From the NCBI GenBank assembly GCA_036495095.1, contig DASXNK010000145.1:1-37170 (forward strand): a stretch of 37,170 nt of DNA. The letters are read 5' to 3'. Below, in pieces: positions 11,867 through 20,787 of this stretch. The number at the start of each line of letters is the position of its first letter. Within the stretch, counting starts at the first letter, position 1. The translations under genes were made by a program, and so were the position numbers. Under the pieces are notes generated by a model that was not told the origin of the DNA, did not search any database, and was given only the letters and a program-made list of their open reading frames with translations. Origin of the DNA: Candidatus Dormiibacterota bacterium (GTDB taxonomy: Bacteria; Chloroflexota; Dormibacteria; Aeolococcales; Aeolococcaceae).

Positions 11867-13858
11867 TCAGGTCGCCACCGGAGAGTTGCTTCCGATTCCC
11901 ACGCGCTCCACCTCGCGCACCGGTGAGGCGGGGACCGACACGATGCATTCCCGGAGCTCGTCGAGGCTCATCGACTCGCGCTCCTCGAGCACAGAGATCA
12001 CGGTGGTGAAGGCCTCACGGTGGCTGCTCAGCAGCTCCTGTGCGGTCCGGTCGGCAGCGGCCATCAGCCGCTGCACCTCGCGATCGGCGGCGACGGCGAG
12101 CTCGGCGCTGCCGGCGATGCCGCCGAACACGGACGGGGGCTCGTCGGGGTCGCGCGCGCGCAGCGAGACCGGAGGCAGCTCCTCCCCCATCCCCCAGCGC
12201 TCGACCATCCGCCGCGCCAGCGTCGTCGACTGCTGGAGGTCGTCCTCCGCGCCCGAGCTGACGTCGCCGAGCACGATGAGCTCGGCCGCCCTGCCGCCGA
12301 CGCCGACCGCGAGCCGCGCGCGGCAGTAGGCGCGGGTGACGTTGACACGGTCCTCGAGCGCGAACTGGGTCACCCCCAGCGCGCGTCCGTGGGGCACGAT
12401 CGAGATCCGCTCGGGGGGATCGGCATCGGCGTTCCAGTAGGCGACGAGCGCGTGCCCGGCCTCGTGGACGGCGACACGGCGCCGGTCGTCCTCGGTCATC
12501 GCCAGCCGCCGGCGGGCGCCGAGGAGGACGCGCTCCTGGGCCTCGCGAAGGTCCGCCTCGGTGACCATCTCGCGACCCGCCCTGGCGCCGGCCAGCGCCG
12601 CCTCGTTCACGAGGTTCGCAAGGTCGGCGCCGCTGAACCCGGGGGTGCGCCGCGCCCACGCCTCGAGGTCGACGTCAGCTCCGAGCGGCACCTGGCGGGT
12701 GTGGATCCGCAGGATCTCGAGACGCCCGTCGCGGTCGGGAAGGCCGAGGGTGATCTGGCGGTCGAAGCGCCCGGGACGGAGCAGCGCCGGATCGAGGATC
12801 TCGGGACGGTTCGTCGCCGCGAGGACGATGACCCCGGTGTCCTTCTCGAACCCGTCCATCTCGACGAGCAGCTGGTTGAGCGTCTGCTCCCGTTCGTCGT
12901 TGCCGATCGAGAGGCTCATCGACCGCCGGCCGCCGATGGCGTCGATCTCGTCGATGAAGATGATCGACGGCTGCATCTGCTTCGCCCGCTCGAAGAGGTC
13001 GCGGACCCGGGACGCGCCGACGCCGACGAACATCTCGACGAACTCGGTGGCGCTGGTGGCGAAGAAGGGCACGTTCGCCTCTCCCGCCACCGCCCGTGCC
13101 AGCAGCGTCTTGCCGGTGCCGGGGGGCCCGGTGAGCAGGACCCCGTGCGGGATGCGCGCGCCGAGACGAAGGTAGCGCTGGGGGTTGCGGAGGTAGTCGA
13201 CGATCTCCTGGCAATCCTCCCTGGCCTCGTCGACCCCGGCGACGTCCCTGAAGGTCGTGGTCGGCCGCTCCTCGGTGTAGAGGCGGGCGCGGCTCCTGCC
13301 GACGCCGAGCGCCATCCGCTGGCCGGTCGCCCCCTGGTAGCCGATCCAGCCGAGGAGCGCCAGGGTGGCGAGGCCGCTGAGAACGTTGAGGAAGCCGAAG
13401 AGCGCCTGTCCGGGCGGCCCGGTCGAGGAGATCTCGACGTTGCTCTTGATCAGCAGCGGCAGCAGCTGGTCGTCGGTGAGCGGCGGCAGGTTGGTCTGCA
13501 CGTGCGAATAGGCCGGCGCCCCATTGACGTTGGGCCAGCGGATGTCGTGGCGGAGGGTGGCCTCGAGGTTGTCGCCGTGGAAGACGACGCTCGACACCTG
13601 GTTGCGGACGAGCTGGTCGCGGAACACGCTGTAGGGCACCTCCGCGGTGCTCGGCGGCCGCTCGGCGAGGACCAGCAGCGTGTTCCAGGCGAGGAGCAGG
13701 AGGAGGAGGCCCACCCACGACCTGAGAGGCACCCGCCTGCGAGGACCAGGTTGCTCCGGCGATCGGGGCCCCTGGAGCCAGGTGGTCTGCCTCTGCGGTG
13801 TCATGCCACGACCTCCCTCGTCGATCCTGGCCTCCCACTCGGGATGGCGTCGCCTCAT
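11867..13858 (-). CDS. ftsH: Membrane AAA+ zinc protease FtsH
   Basis: Membrane-anchored metalloprotease of 663 residues. A transmembrane segment near 47-63, an extracytoplasmic region, and a second segment near 152-174 are followed by the AAA+ module (GPPGTGKT about 244-251, [10 protein letters not shown], second region of homology) and the zinc site HEAGH near 465. The ATG at 13858 has GGAGGAG nine bases upstream. An in-frame ATG at 13804 also has a good site, so the first 18 residues are uncertain. It is first in the ftsH-dnaK-grpE-clpB run, with palindrome copy 2 about 80 bp ahead. Confidence 0.95.
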   Translation of the reverse strand: MRRRHPEWEARIDEGGRGMTPQRQTTWLQGPRSPEQPGPRRRVPLRSWVGLLLLLLAWNTLLVLAERPPSTAEVPYSVFRDQLVRNQVSSVVFHGDNLEATLRHDIRWPNVNGAPAYSHVQTNLPPLTDDQLLPLLIKSNVEISSTGPPGQALFGFLNVLSGLATLALLGWIGYQGATGQRMALGVGRSRARLYTEERPTTTFRDVAGVDEAREDCQEIVDYLRNPQRYLRLGARIPHGVLLTGPPGTGKTLLARAVAGEANVPFFATSATEFVEMFVGVGASRVRDLFERAKQMQPSIIFIDEIDAIGGRRSMSLSIGNDEREQTLNQLLVEMDGFEKDTGVIVLAATNRPEILDPALLRPGRFDRQITLGLPDRDGRLEILRIHTRQVPLGADVDLEAWARRTPGFSGADLANLVNEAALAGARAGREMVTEADLREAQERVLLGARRRLAMTEDDRRRVAVHEAGHALVAYWNADADPPERISIVPHGRALGVTQFALEDRVNVTRAYCRARLAVGVGGRAAELIVLGDVSSGAEDDLQQSTTLARRMVERWGMGEELPPVSLRARDPDEPPSVFGGIAGSAELAVAADREVQRLMAAADRTAQELLSSHREAFTTVISVLEERESMSLDELRECIVSVPASPVREVERVGIGSNSPVAT

Positions 13859-13937
13859 CGCTGGTCGCTCCTCCAGGGGGTGTTGGGGGCACTACCCGGG
13901 GTTGCGACGGCGCCAAACCCGAGCCGGCGTAGGGTCC

Positions 13938-13952
13938 GTGAACCGGGTTCAC
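13938..13952. promoter_or_regulatory. Palindromic motif I, copy 2 (upstream of ftsH operon)
   Basis: GTGAACCGGGTTCAC, the only copy that is a perfect palindrome around its central base. It lies in the 135-bp gap between the ftsH start and the end of the glycosidase gene. It is therefore the best candidate control site for the ftsH-dnaK-grpE-clpB operon. Confidence 0.6.
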
Positions 13953-13993
13953 GCGATTTGGCCCCAGGGTGCGCGGCGCCCAGCAGGCGGAGG

Positions 13994-16021
13994 TCAGCAG
14001 CCGCCGGCGAACGTCAGGGTGTACACGGCGCCCTCGCTCATCGTCATCACCACCCCCTGCGCCGCCGGCGTCGCCGGGACCGGGTGCCCGGTCGTGTCGA
14101 CGGCGGAGAGCAGCTGCGCACCGGTGATCGGCACGGTCGTACGCCCGGTCACCGCCGAGATCGCGGTCGCCCGCCAGGGCGAGGTGCACGACCGCGGCCG
14201 GACCACGATGCCGCGCTCCCCGTCGAAGGAGCGCGCGGTGACCGCACCGCCCTCGACGTACCGCCAGTCACCGCCCGGAACCGACTCGGCGACGCCCGTC
14301 CCCCTGGAGGTCGCGAGCGAGAGCACCGCGCCGACCCTTGCGGCGAGGCTCGCGGGGATCGACCGGCCGTCGGCCCAGGTGGTGTCGAAGTACATCGCCG
14401 GCGTGCCGTACACGGTGCTCGAGATCGCGTGGACCATCACGTCCTCCGGCATCGCGTCCCAGCCGTCGCCGTCGATGAGCAGCCCCGGATCGGCGGCGGT
14501 GACGATCCTGGCCCTCCGGTCCCAGTCGGCCTCGCTCCAGGAGTCGTAGAGACGCACCGCGTCCTCGACGCCGGTGAACTGCGGCGCGGCCGCTCCGCCG
14601 TCGATCAGCGCGTCGGCGCGCTCCGCGTGCGCCGCGGTGTACAGCCCGTCGAGGTAGCGGTGGAGGGCGAGCGCGCCGGACGCGGCCTCGGGCCGGGAGA
14701 GCCGCCCGGGCGGGGGGATGGCATACGTCCAGTCGAGCTTGAGCCCGTCGGCGTTCAGCTCACCCGAAGCGCCACCGAGAAGAGTCGTCATGGTCCGTGC
14801 GATCTCGGCGGCGAACCCGGGCTGGGTGGGGTCCACGATCGGCGGCGGTCCCGCTCTCGGCGGTTGCAGGGTGTCGCTCGGTGGCCGGACGGCGCCGTGC
14901 ACCCAGAGGGGCCACCAGAGGAGGACGCGCAGCCCGTCGGCGTGCAGGCCGTCGATGAGCCGGCGCAGCCCGTCGTTGCCGCCGAAGCGGGGGCCGTCCG
15001 CCGCGGGGACGCCGAGGCTCGCCTGCCAGCGGGAGTCGATGATCACGGTGAACCGGTCCACGTGGTACCGCCGCCGCCAGCTGGCGACGAAGTGGCGCAC
15101 CCAGTCGGCGGTGAAGCGAGGGCTGTCCCGCTCGGCGTGGAGCGCCACCTGCTCCCCCCAGGTGGAGACGAGCGGCTGCGACCACCACCTCGGGCGGTCG
15201 CGGGACGGGGTCGCCATCCCCATGCGCTCGAGGACGTCGTGGTACGCGTGCAGGCCGCTCCACGGGTCGGGAGCGACGGTGACGGCGAAGCTCGGGAAGC
15301 GGACGACGCCATGCTCGGGTGGCCCCGCCCCGAGGTCGGCGCCCTCGTCGACGAACCGCCGCGGATAGTCGACGGTCACCGCGCCGTCGCGGCCGAGACC
15401 GATGGTGGTGGCGCTCGGGATCTCCGCCAGCCCGATGCCGATCCAGCCCGGCGCGGCGTGGAGCTCGAGGGCCATCGGCGGCGGCGCGAACGGTCGCCAC
15501 CCGACGGTCGAGACCGTCGGTGTCGCGGTGGTTGCGGGCACCCTGGGGTCCGGGGTGAAGCCGGTGTCGATCGTGGCCATGTCCAGCCCCCGCACGCCGT
15601 CGTCGAAGAATGCGGTCGTGACCGTGTCGGCGGCGCTGGCGGCGATGGAGAACGACACCGTGAAGGCGTCCGCCGACGGTCGGAGGACCGCCTCCTGGAG
15701 AGGGGCGCCGGCGGCATCGCTCAGCCCCACCTGCAGCGCGCCGTCGCGCGCCTCGGTGTGCGCGTGAACGCCGCGGGGAAACGCCGTCCCGCTCGAGACG
15801 GTCAGCGGCAGGTCGGTGTAGACCCGCCCATCCGGAGCGGCGAGGGTGACAATCGCGGAGTCGGGCTCGGCCCACAGCGTGTACGAGCGCTCCGCGAGCC
15901 GGATCGGGGCGGTCCGGGTGGGGGCCTTCTCGGTCATCGGCGGGGTGGGGGTCTGCGACGAGCACGACGGCGTCGCCCCGAGCGCGGCGAGACCGGTCAG
16001 GACGATGAGAACCTGGTTCAC
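13994..16021 (-). CDS. Exported glycoside-hydrolase-like protein (GH31/GH36-type barrel)
   Basis: The 675-residue product starts with a hydrophobic signal (VLIVLTGLAALGATPSC); the Cys near 20 could be lipidated but the lipobox is weak. A beta-rich N-terminal half (to about 280) precedes a TIM-barrel-like half with TVIIDSRWQASLG, then GLHADGLRVLLWWPLW and DGLKLDWTY near 431. These resemble strands of alpha-glycosidase clans, with Asp 431 in the nucleophile position. The substrate is unknown and the family call is by pattern only. I prefer the GTG at 16021; an ATG at 16033 adds four residues but has no ribosome site. The start codon coincides with the palindrome. Confidence 0.6.
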   Translation of the reverse strand: MNQVLIVLTGLAALGATPSCSSQTPTPPMTEKAPTRTAPIRLAERSYTLWAEPDSAIVTLAAPDGRVYTDLPLTVSSGTAFPRGVHAHTEARDGALQVGLSDAAGAPLQEAVLRPSADAFTVSFSIAASAADTVTTAFFDDGVRGLDMATIDTGFTPDPRVPATTATPTVSTVGWRPFAPPPMALELHAAPGWIGIGLAEIPSATTIGLGRDGAVTVDYPRRFVDEGADLGAGPPEHGVVRFPSFAVTVAPDPWSGLHAYHDVLERMGMATPSRDRPRWWSQPLVSTWGEQVALHAERDSPRFTADWVRHFVASWRRRYHVDRFTVIIDSRWQASLGVPAADGPRFGGNDGLRRLIDGLHADGLRVLLWWPLWVHGAVRPPSDTLQPPRAGPPPIVDPTQPGFAAEIARTMTTLLGGASGELNADGLKLDWTYAIPPPGRLSRPEAASGALALHRYLDGLYTAAHAERADALIDGGAAAPQFTGVEDAVRLYDSWSEADWDRRARIVTAADPGLLIDGDGWDAMPEDVMVHAISSTVYGTPAMYFDTTWADGRSIPASLAARVGAVLSLATSRGTGVAESVPGGDWRYVEGGAVTARSFDGERGIVVRPRSCTSPWRATAISAVTGRTTVPITGAQLLSAVDTTGHPVPATPAAQGVVMTMSEGAVYTLTFAGGC
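16007..16021. promoter_or_regulatory. Palindromic motif I, copy 3 (glycosidase / BON gap)
   Basis: On the minus strand it reads GTGAACCAGGTTCTC and begins exactly at the likely GTG start of the glycosidase. It is about 30 bp before the divergent BON gene, so the same site could control both. Confidence 0.5.
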
Positions 16022-16051
16022 ACCACCCCCCATTCGGGGTAGGGAGTGCCC

Positions 16052-16552
16052 ATGGCTCGGGAGATCCACGCTGCCGACACCGCGATCGCCCGTGCCGTCG
16101 AGGTGGCCCTGCGCTACGACGACCAGATCCCCGAGGGGCTGACCGTCGAGGTGGCCGGCGGTCACGTCACCCTCGGCGGCGAGCTCAACTGGGAGTGGGA
16201 ACGCCGGGAGGCCGAGCGGGTGGTGGGTGCGGTCCCCGGGGTGCGCGGGGTCACCAACCTGATCCGGCTCCACCCCGCGCCACCGGAGGCGCTGCCGCCG
16301 CCGCACCACCGGCTGCGCAGCCGCGAGAACGGCTGGGTCGCATTGGAGGACACCCGGGAGAAGTGCGAGCTCTACTTCCGTGGACTGATCCTGATCACGT
16401 CGGAGGCGCCGACGGCGCCGCTCCGGGAGCATGCGAGAAGCCTCGCGCGGGACCTCGTGCTCGAGCGCTGGGACCTCGATCAGACCCGCTGGGTGCCCGA
16501 GCGTGATCCCGTCATCGAGCGCCTGAAGGACGAGCAGGGACTGACCGGCTGA
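16052..16552 (+). CDS. BON-domain protein
   Basis: A 166-residue protein whose first 75 residues form a BON domain: AREIHAADTAIARAVEVAL, then GLTVEVAGGHVTLGGELNW and the VPGVRGVTNLI ending. BON domains bind phospholipid or other ligands and occur in envelope and osmotic stress proteins. No signal peptide is seen. The C-terminal half, with DTREKCELYFRGLILITSE and a charged helix, is not recognised. ATG 16052 follows an AGGGAG site; a GTG six bases earlier is less likely. It is divergent from the glycosidase. Confidence 0.75.
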   Translation: MAREIHAADTAIARAVEVALRYDDQIPEGLTVEVAGGHVTLGGELNWEWERREAERVVGAVPGVRGVTNLIRLHPAPPEALPPPHHRLRSRENGWVALEDTREKCELYFRGLILITSEAPTAPLREHARSLARDLVLERWDLDQTRWVPERDPVIERLKDEQGLTG

Positions 16553-16566
16553 CCGCGGGTCCACGG

Positions 16567-16593
16567 GGAAGGGGGGCGCGGCGGCCCCCTTCC
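16567..16593. terminator. Bidirectional hairpin between convergent genes
   Basis: A 9-bp perfect stem (GGAAGGGGG / CCCCCTTCC) with a 9-base loop lies between the BON stop and the stop of the converging HdeD-like gene. There is no clear T-run, but the position fits a shared terminator. Confidence 0.6.
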
Positions 16594-16606
16594 GGTCGTC
16601 CGTCGA

Positions 16607-16855
16607 TCACGTGTGGAAACGGCGGTTGATCTGGCGCAGCCGCCATCCCTGGGTGATCTCGGTGAAGCCGAGGATCAACGCCCAGACGGCGACCAGCACG
16701 GCGAGGAAGAGAACGGTGATGCCGGGATAGGCGATCGCGATCAGCCCGAAGATCACCGCGGCGACACCCCGGATCAGGTGGAGCCACCAGTACCGCGACG
16801 CCTCGGCGACGATGCGGACGACGGGGTCGCTCCCGATGATGGGGTCGTTCAGCAT
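16607..16855 (-). CDS. Short HdeD-like (DUF308) membrane protein
   Basis: An 82-residue protein with YWWLHLIRGVAAVIFGLIAI and two adjoining hydrophobic segments, which resembles the two-helix repeat of HdeD/DUF308 acid-stress membrane proteins. Full HdeD has about six helices and 180 residues, so this is one third of it. The ATG has a strong AGGAGG site, which argues for a real short gene and not a fragment. Function unknown; membrane stress is a guess from family and neighbours. Confidence 0.75.
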   Translation of the reverse strand: MLNDPIIGSDPVVRIVAEASRYWWLHLIRGVAAVIFGLIAIAYPGITVLFLAVLVAVWALILGFTEITQGWRLRQINRRFHT

Positions 16856-16931
16856 GGAAGGGCCTCCTGTGCGGGGGACGGTGGTCGGCCATTACCCTCG
16901 CGACGGCGGCCGCGAAACGCCCACCGTGCGC

Positions 16932-17190
16932 CTACCGCTCCCGGACGGCGTAGGTCAGGTGCGCCACCCTCGGGGAAGGCTCCGCGCGGACCGGCACCAG
17001 GGCCACGCGGCGCGCGTCCACGCCCTCGAACAGGCGGATACCCGAGCCGAACAGCACCGGCGACAGCGCGATCGAGAACTCGTCGATCAGGCCGGCGTTC
17101 ACGTACTCCAGGATCGTCGCGCCGCCGCCCGCGATGCGGACGTCGCGGTCGCCGGCGGCCTCGCGGGCCTGGTCGAGCGCGGACGGCCGA
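16932..17190 (-). pseudogene. Truncated RibD/dihydrofolate-reductase-family protein
   Basis: The minus-strand frame reads ALDQAREAAGDRDVRIAGGG, then ATILEYVNAGLIDEFSIALSP, VLFGSGIRLFEG and a final VAHLTYAVRER. This is the C-terminal half of the RibD-C/DHFR-like reductases of about 190 residues. The N-terminal half, with the start and much of the NADPH site, is absent: upstream the frame has no plausible start and runs into the palindrome 17227-17241. I read it as a 5'-deleted relic. Confidence 0.7.
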
Positions 17191-17226
17191 CATCCTCGTT
17201 GGCGCCATGGCCCGGCCGGAGGGGGT

Positions 17227-17241
17227 GTGAAGCAGGTTCAC
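17227..17241. promoter_or_regulatory. Palindromic motif I, copy 4
   Basis: GTGAAGCAGGTTCAC, one mismatch from the consensus, extended by flanks to a 21-bp symmetrical element (17224-17244). It lies between the ferritin-like gene stop and the DHFR relic, so its former target may be the truncated gene. Confidence 0.45.
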
Positions 17242-17258
17242 ACCCCTCTCCGGAGCCG

Positions 17259-17810
17259 CTAGAGCGCGGCCGACGCCCCGTGCTCCTGGAGGATGGTGAG
17301 CATGTCTTCGGCGTGCTCCTCCTCGACCGCGAGGATGCCGCGCAGCATCTCCGTCGTGGTCGGGTCCTTGTCGTCGAGCCAGCGGATGATCTCCTGGTAG
17401 CTGGCGACGGCGACGCGCTCGGCGACGAGGTCCTCGCGCACCATGTCGAGGAGGTGGGCGCCCTCCATGTACTCGGAGTGGGCGCGAGTGGTCAGCCCTT
17501 CGGGGTTGAAGTTCGGCTCCCCGCGCAGCTGGGTGATCCGCGCTGCGACCCGGTCGACGTGCATCATCTCCTCGTTGGCATGCTGCAGGAACTCCTGGGC
17601 GACCGCGGTCGAATTGGGCCCGCTGGCGCTGAAGTAGTGACGCTTGTAGCGGAGCACGCAGACGATCTCGGTGGCGAGCACCTCGTTGAGCACCGTGATG
17701 ACGCGCTCGCGGTCGGCCCCGTAGGCGTCGGTGATCGCTCCGCACTCGATGTGCTGCCGGGCGCGCTGGCGCAACGTCTTCACATCGGTGAGAAATCCGG
17801 TGGTGGTCAT
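17259..17810 (-). CDS. Ferritin-like di-iron protein (bacterioferritin type)
   Basis: A 183-residue four-helix protein with ferritin-type ligands: LATEIVCVLRYKRHYF in helix A, ANEEMMHVDRVAARI (ExxH) in helix B, EDLVAERVAVASYQEII in helix C and VEEEHAEDM in helix D. It probably stores iron or acts in peroxide defence. The ATG overlaps the stop of the upstream fused thioredoxin reductase gene (ATGA), and AAGGAG gives its own site. The coupling suggests an iron/redox unit. DPS-like or bacterioferritin subtype not settled. Confidence 0.85.
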   Translation of the reverse strand: MTTTGFLTDVKTLRQRARQHIECGAITDAYGADRERVITVLNEVLATEIVCVLRYKRHYFSASGPNSTAVAQEFLQHANEEMMHVDRVAARITQLRGEPNFNPEGLTTRAHSEYMEGAHLLDMVREDLVAERVAVASYQEIIRWLDDKDPTTTEMLRGILAVEEEHAEDMLTILQEHGASAAL

Positions 17811-19531
17811 CGCCTCTCTCCTTGCCGCAGGTACTGGTGGATGAGGGAGATGGCGGTGGCGCCGTCGCCGACCGCCGCCGCGACCCTCCGCATCGACCGG
17901 TTGCGGACGTCGCCCGCCGCGAACACCCCGGGCACGCTGGTCTCGAGCAGATACGGGTCGCGCTCCCTCCCGTCGCCGCCGTCCAGGCCCCGCCGTGCAT
18001 GGTCGAGCCCGGTCAGCAGGTAGCCGCGCGGGTCGCGCTCGAGCGTGTCCGCCAGCCAGTCGGTGCATGGCTCGGCGCCGATGAAGACGTACATCGACGT
18101 CACCGGCAGGACCTCGCGCTCACCGCTGTCTCGATGCCACACGGTGGCACGGGTGAGATGGTCGTCCCCCTCGACCGCGACGACCTCGGACTGCAGGTGC
18201 ACCGCGACCTGCGGCGTCCGCTCGATCCGGTCGACGAGGTACTTGGACATGTCCTGGGTCAGCCGATCGGCGAGCACCAGCAGGTGGACGCGGCGCGCAT
18301 ACCCGGAGATGTGCAGCGCCGCCTGCCCGGCGGAGTTGCCCCCACCGACGACGGCGACCTCCTCCCCCGCGCAGAGCATCGCCTCGGCGGCGTCGGCGCC
18401 GTAGTAGACGCCGCGGCCCTCGAGACGGTCGGCGCCATCGGCCGGGAGGCGGCGGTAGTGGACGCCGCTGGCGATCACCACCGCACGGGCGGTGAGGCGC
18501 CCGCCGTCGGTGTCGTGGATCACCCGGTAGGGGTCCGAGACCTCGAGCCGGGTCACGGTCCGCGGGGTGATCATGTGCGCGCCGAAGCGCTTCGCCTGCG
18601 CGAGCGCGCGGCGGGTGAGCTCGCCCCCGCTCACCCCGGCGGGGAAGCCCAGGTAGTTCTCGATCCTGGAGCTCAGCCCGGCCTGTCCTCCCGGGGCCTC
18701 GCGCTCGACCACCGCGGTGCTGAGACCCTCGGTGGTGGCGTACACGGCTGCGGCCAGCCCGGCGGGACCGGCGCCGATGATCACCACGTCGTAGAAGGGC
18801 GTGTCGGTGCGCGCGGACAGCCCGAGACGTCCGGCGAGCTCCTCGTTCGACGGGTTGAACAGCTCCACGCCGCCGGGCAGGAGCACGAGCGGAAGCGTGG
18901 AGCCCTCGCCACCCCCGGACTCGAGGAGCCGGTGCGCCTCGGGATTCCCCTCGAGGTCGTACCAGGCGAAGGGCACCTGGTTGCGGGAGAGGTAGTGGCG
19001 GACGCGGTGGCTCTCGGCGTCCCACCGGTGCCCGACCACGCGCACCATCTCCGCAGGCGGAGGATGCTCGGCGCTCCAGTCGTCGAGCAGGTCGTCGACC
19101 ACCGACAGCAGCCGGTCCTCCGCCGGCTGCCACGGCTCGACGACGTAGTCGTCGATCGCCCCGGTGTCGATCGCCTGGATCGCCGACTCGGTCTCCGTGT
19201 ACGGGACGAGCAGCACCGCCCGGATCCCCGCCTGCTGCCGGCGCGCCTGGGTGAGGAGCTCGAGCGCCGACGCCGTGCCCTGCTGGGCGATCACCAGCGC
19301 CACCGGCGTGCCGGCATCGCTGAGCCGGTGCAGCGTCGCCAGCGCCTGCTCGCCGCCGTGCGCCCGCAGGATCCGGAAGCATCGGTGGTAGCGGTGGCGC
19401 AGCTCGCGGGTCAGGGCACGCAGGGTCTCGCGGTCCTCGCCGATCGCGAGGATCACGGGGCGCCGCCCACGCGCCTCCTCGCGACCCGCCGTGGATTCGG
19501 ACTGTGCCGTCGACGAGCTCGTCCCGATCAC
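17807..19531 (-). CDS. Fused response-regulator / thioredoxin-reductase-like flavoprotein
   Basis: 574 residues in three parts. Residues about 25-150 resemble a receiver domain, but the phosphorylated Asp is replaced by Gln (VALVIAQQG, near 83). Residues about 165-240 resemble a glutaredoxin fold without a CxxC (VVGHRWDAES). From 248 on is a flavoprotein with the FAD site IIGAGPAGLAA, the NADPH site VVGGGNSAG and GVFAAGDV. The redox CxxC of true thioredoxin reductase is absent (GVYYGADAAEA), so electrons must go elsewhere. The architecture is a known fused family of unclear role. GTG start, weak ribosome site; coupled to the ferritin-like gene. Confidence 0.85.
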   Translation of the reverse strand: MIGTSSSTAQSESTAGREEARGRRPVILAIGEDRETLRALTRELRHRYHRCFRILRAHGGEQALATLHRLSDAGTPVALVIAQQGTASALELLTQARRQQAGIRAVLLVPYTETESAIQAIDTGAIDDYVVEPWQPAEDRLLSVVDDLLDDWSAEHPPPAEMVRVVGHRWDAESHRVRHYLSRNQVPFAWYDLEGNPEAHRLLESGGGEGSTLPLVLLPGGVELFNPSNEELAGRLGLSARTDTPFYDVVIIGAGPAGLAAAVYATTEGLSTAVVEREAPGGQAGLSSRIENYLGFPAGVSGGELTRRALAQAKRFGAHMITPRTVTRLEVSDPYRVIHDTDGGRLTARAVVIASGVHYRRLPADGADRLEGRGVYYGADAAEAMLCAGEEVAVVGGGNSAGQAALHISGYARRVHLLVLADRLTQDMSKYLVDRIERTPQVAVHLQSEVVAVEGDDHLTRATVWHRDSGEREVLPVTSMYVFIGAEPCTDWLADTLERDPRGYLLTGLDHARRGLDGGDGRERDPYLLETSVPGVFAAGDVRNRSMRRVAAAVGDGATAISLIHQYLRQGERR

Positions 19532-19578
19532 GCGGCCCAGCTACCCGTGCGCGACACGGCCGAACCGCCGGCCCGGGT

Positions 19579-19593
19579 GTGAACCGGGTTCTC
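19579..19593. promoter_or_regulatory. Palindromic motif I, copy 5 (upstream of flavoprotein)
   Basis: GTGAACCGGGTTCTC lies 48 bp before the GTG start of the fused flavoprotein, in the 88-bp gap after the Trypco1-like gene. Confidence 0.55.
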
Positions 19594-19619
19594 GGTGCGT
19601 GTGTTCGCCCGCCCGCCGG

Positions 19620-19928
19620 TCACGCGGGCACCGGCGGGGTCCAGGTCAACGACACCTTGAACCCCGGGCTCGTCGACTCCCGCGCCACGATGACCCCACC
19701 GTCGCTGCGCAGGTCGATCGAGAAGCCGATCTCCACCCGGCCGAGCTCCCAGGCGCCCGCGGGGCGAACCGCGAGATCCCTCTCCAGACGGCGGTGCAGC
19801 GAGGTGGCCACCTCGGTGAGGCTCTCGCCGATCTCGTCGATCCGGCTCGAGAGCCTGTCCGTGAGCGCCCCGTTCTGCACCACCTCACCGATCCGCGGAT
19901 CCGGCTTCACCTCGACGAGGATGTCCAT
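19620..19928 (-). CDS. CU044_2847 / Trypco1-like small protein
   Basis: A 102-residue protein. The C-terminal half, LGRVEIGFSIDLRSDGGVIVA and GFKVSLTWTPP, matches the beta-rich pattern of the CU044_2847 family, also described as the trypsin-co-occurring domain 1. A helical middle (LTDRLSSRIDEIGESLTEVA) precedes it. Such proteins are found next to trypsin-like proteases and in predicted conflict or signalling modules; function unproven. ATG 19928 has GGAGG eight bases upstream. A trypsin-like protease gene lies 2.6 kb away on the same strand. Confidence 0.65.
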   Translation of the reverse strand: MDILVEVKPDPRIGEVVQNGALTDRLSSRIDEIGESLTEVATSLHRRLERDLAVRPAGAWELGRVEIGFSIDLRSDGGVIVARESTSPGFKVSLTWTPPVPA

Positions 19929-20015
19929 GGGTATGGCCTCCACAAATGCGGGGTTCGCGCCCACCGGCACCGATCCACCTGGGTCGCCGGCCCATTGCCG
20001 AAACCTCCCGATCCT

Positions 20016-20030
20016 GGGAACCGGGTTCAC
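20016..20030. promoter_or_regulatory. Palindromic motif I, copy 6 (upstream of Trypco1-like gene)
   Basis: GGGAACCGGGTTCAC lies 88 bp before the Trypco1-like start, in the 175-bp gap after the next leftward gene. Confidence 0.5.
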
Positions 20031-20103
20031 AGGCCGGCCGTGGGACGTCCGGTGCGATGACATCGCCTCCGCGCGGCGCCCGCCGGCTGAGCGCCGGCGT
20101 CGA

Positions 20104-20484
20104 TCACGCGTTGTCCGCGGCCTCGAGCTCCCGCCGCCAGGGTGCGAGCCGGTTGAACGCCCACTCCTGGAGCGCCCACAGCTGGTCCATGAGCTGGTCG
20201 ACTCGTTCGGGGATCCCCCACTCCTCCATGGACACACGTTCGGCGGTGGTGCCCTCGATCACCGCCCGGGCGTGGCTGTGCACCTCGGCGGCGTGGCCGG
20301 CGAGGTCGTCGGTGACCGTGGGCAGCCCGCGGAGGTGCGTCTCCTCGCAGCTCCGGATCACCTCGTCGATCCTGTTGACCAGGCCACGGAGCCGGCGCCG
20401 CGGCTCGCCGTCACGGGCCGCGAGGTCGACCGAGCGGCGCAGCTCGAGGGTCGCCCGACCGAGAAGGCCGGTCGTCCTGGTCAT
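20104..20484 (-). CDS. Hypothetical alpha-helical protein
   Basis: 126 residues, not recognised. It is predicted to be largely helical and charged, with LRGLVNRIDEVIRSCEETHLRGL and WALQEWAFNRLAPWRREL, and has no signal peptide or membrane segment. ATG 20484 is chosen by codon pattern; the ribosome site is weak and a start at 20577 is possible. Same strand as the Trypco1-like gene and separated from it by palindrome copy 6. Confidence 0.5.
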   Translation of the reverse strand: MTRTTGLLGRATLELRRSVDLAARDGEPRRRLRGLVNRIDEVIRSCEETHLRGLPTVTDDLAGHAAEVHSHARAVIEGTTAERVSMEEWGIPERVDQLMDQLWALQEWAFNRLAPWRRELEAADNA

Positions 20485-20787
20485 GACGCCCGCTGCCCGC
20501 TCGCACGACAGCGGCCGCAGCGTTGGCACCGGCTCCAGCTGAACACGGTCGGATCCTCCAAGAACGGCTCGGATCACCCACTACCCAACCGGACTCGGGA
20601 GAACGCCTGGGGGCCGTGGACCTCGGGTTCGTCGAGCAGCAGGAGGAAGGCGTGGCAGTCGCCGGCCCCGGAGTCACCGATGATCCCCGGTCCGTTGCCC
20701 GGCGACGCGGACATAGGGGAGATAATCGGTGGGAGTCGTCCATCGAGGAGATGGAGCCGACGTCGGGCGGCCCGCCCGAGGAGCTGT
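20485..20787. other. Intergenic region ahead of PucR gene
   Basis: About 300 bp between divergent genes. A GATAAT at 20721-20726 could be a -10 box for the PucR gene, but the nearest TTGCCC lies 20 bp away, so the promoter is not convincing. I see no palindrome of either recurrent type. Confidence 0.3.

Noticed and set aside
20695-20726. Sigma-70 promoter for the PucR gene (TTGCCC / GATAAT)
   Set aside because: The spacing of 20 bp is too long; only the -10-like box is mentioned.
19504-20787. Extension of the PucR gene to 19504
   Set aside because: It reads antisense through the Trypco1-like and hypothetical genes and has no PucR-like sequence before 20788.
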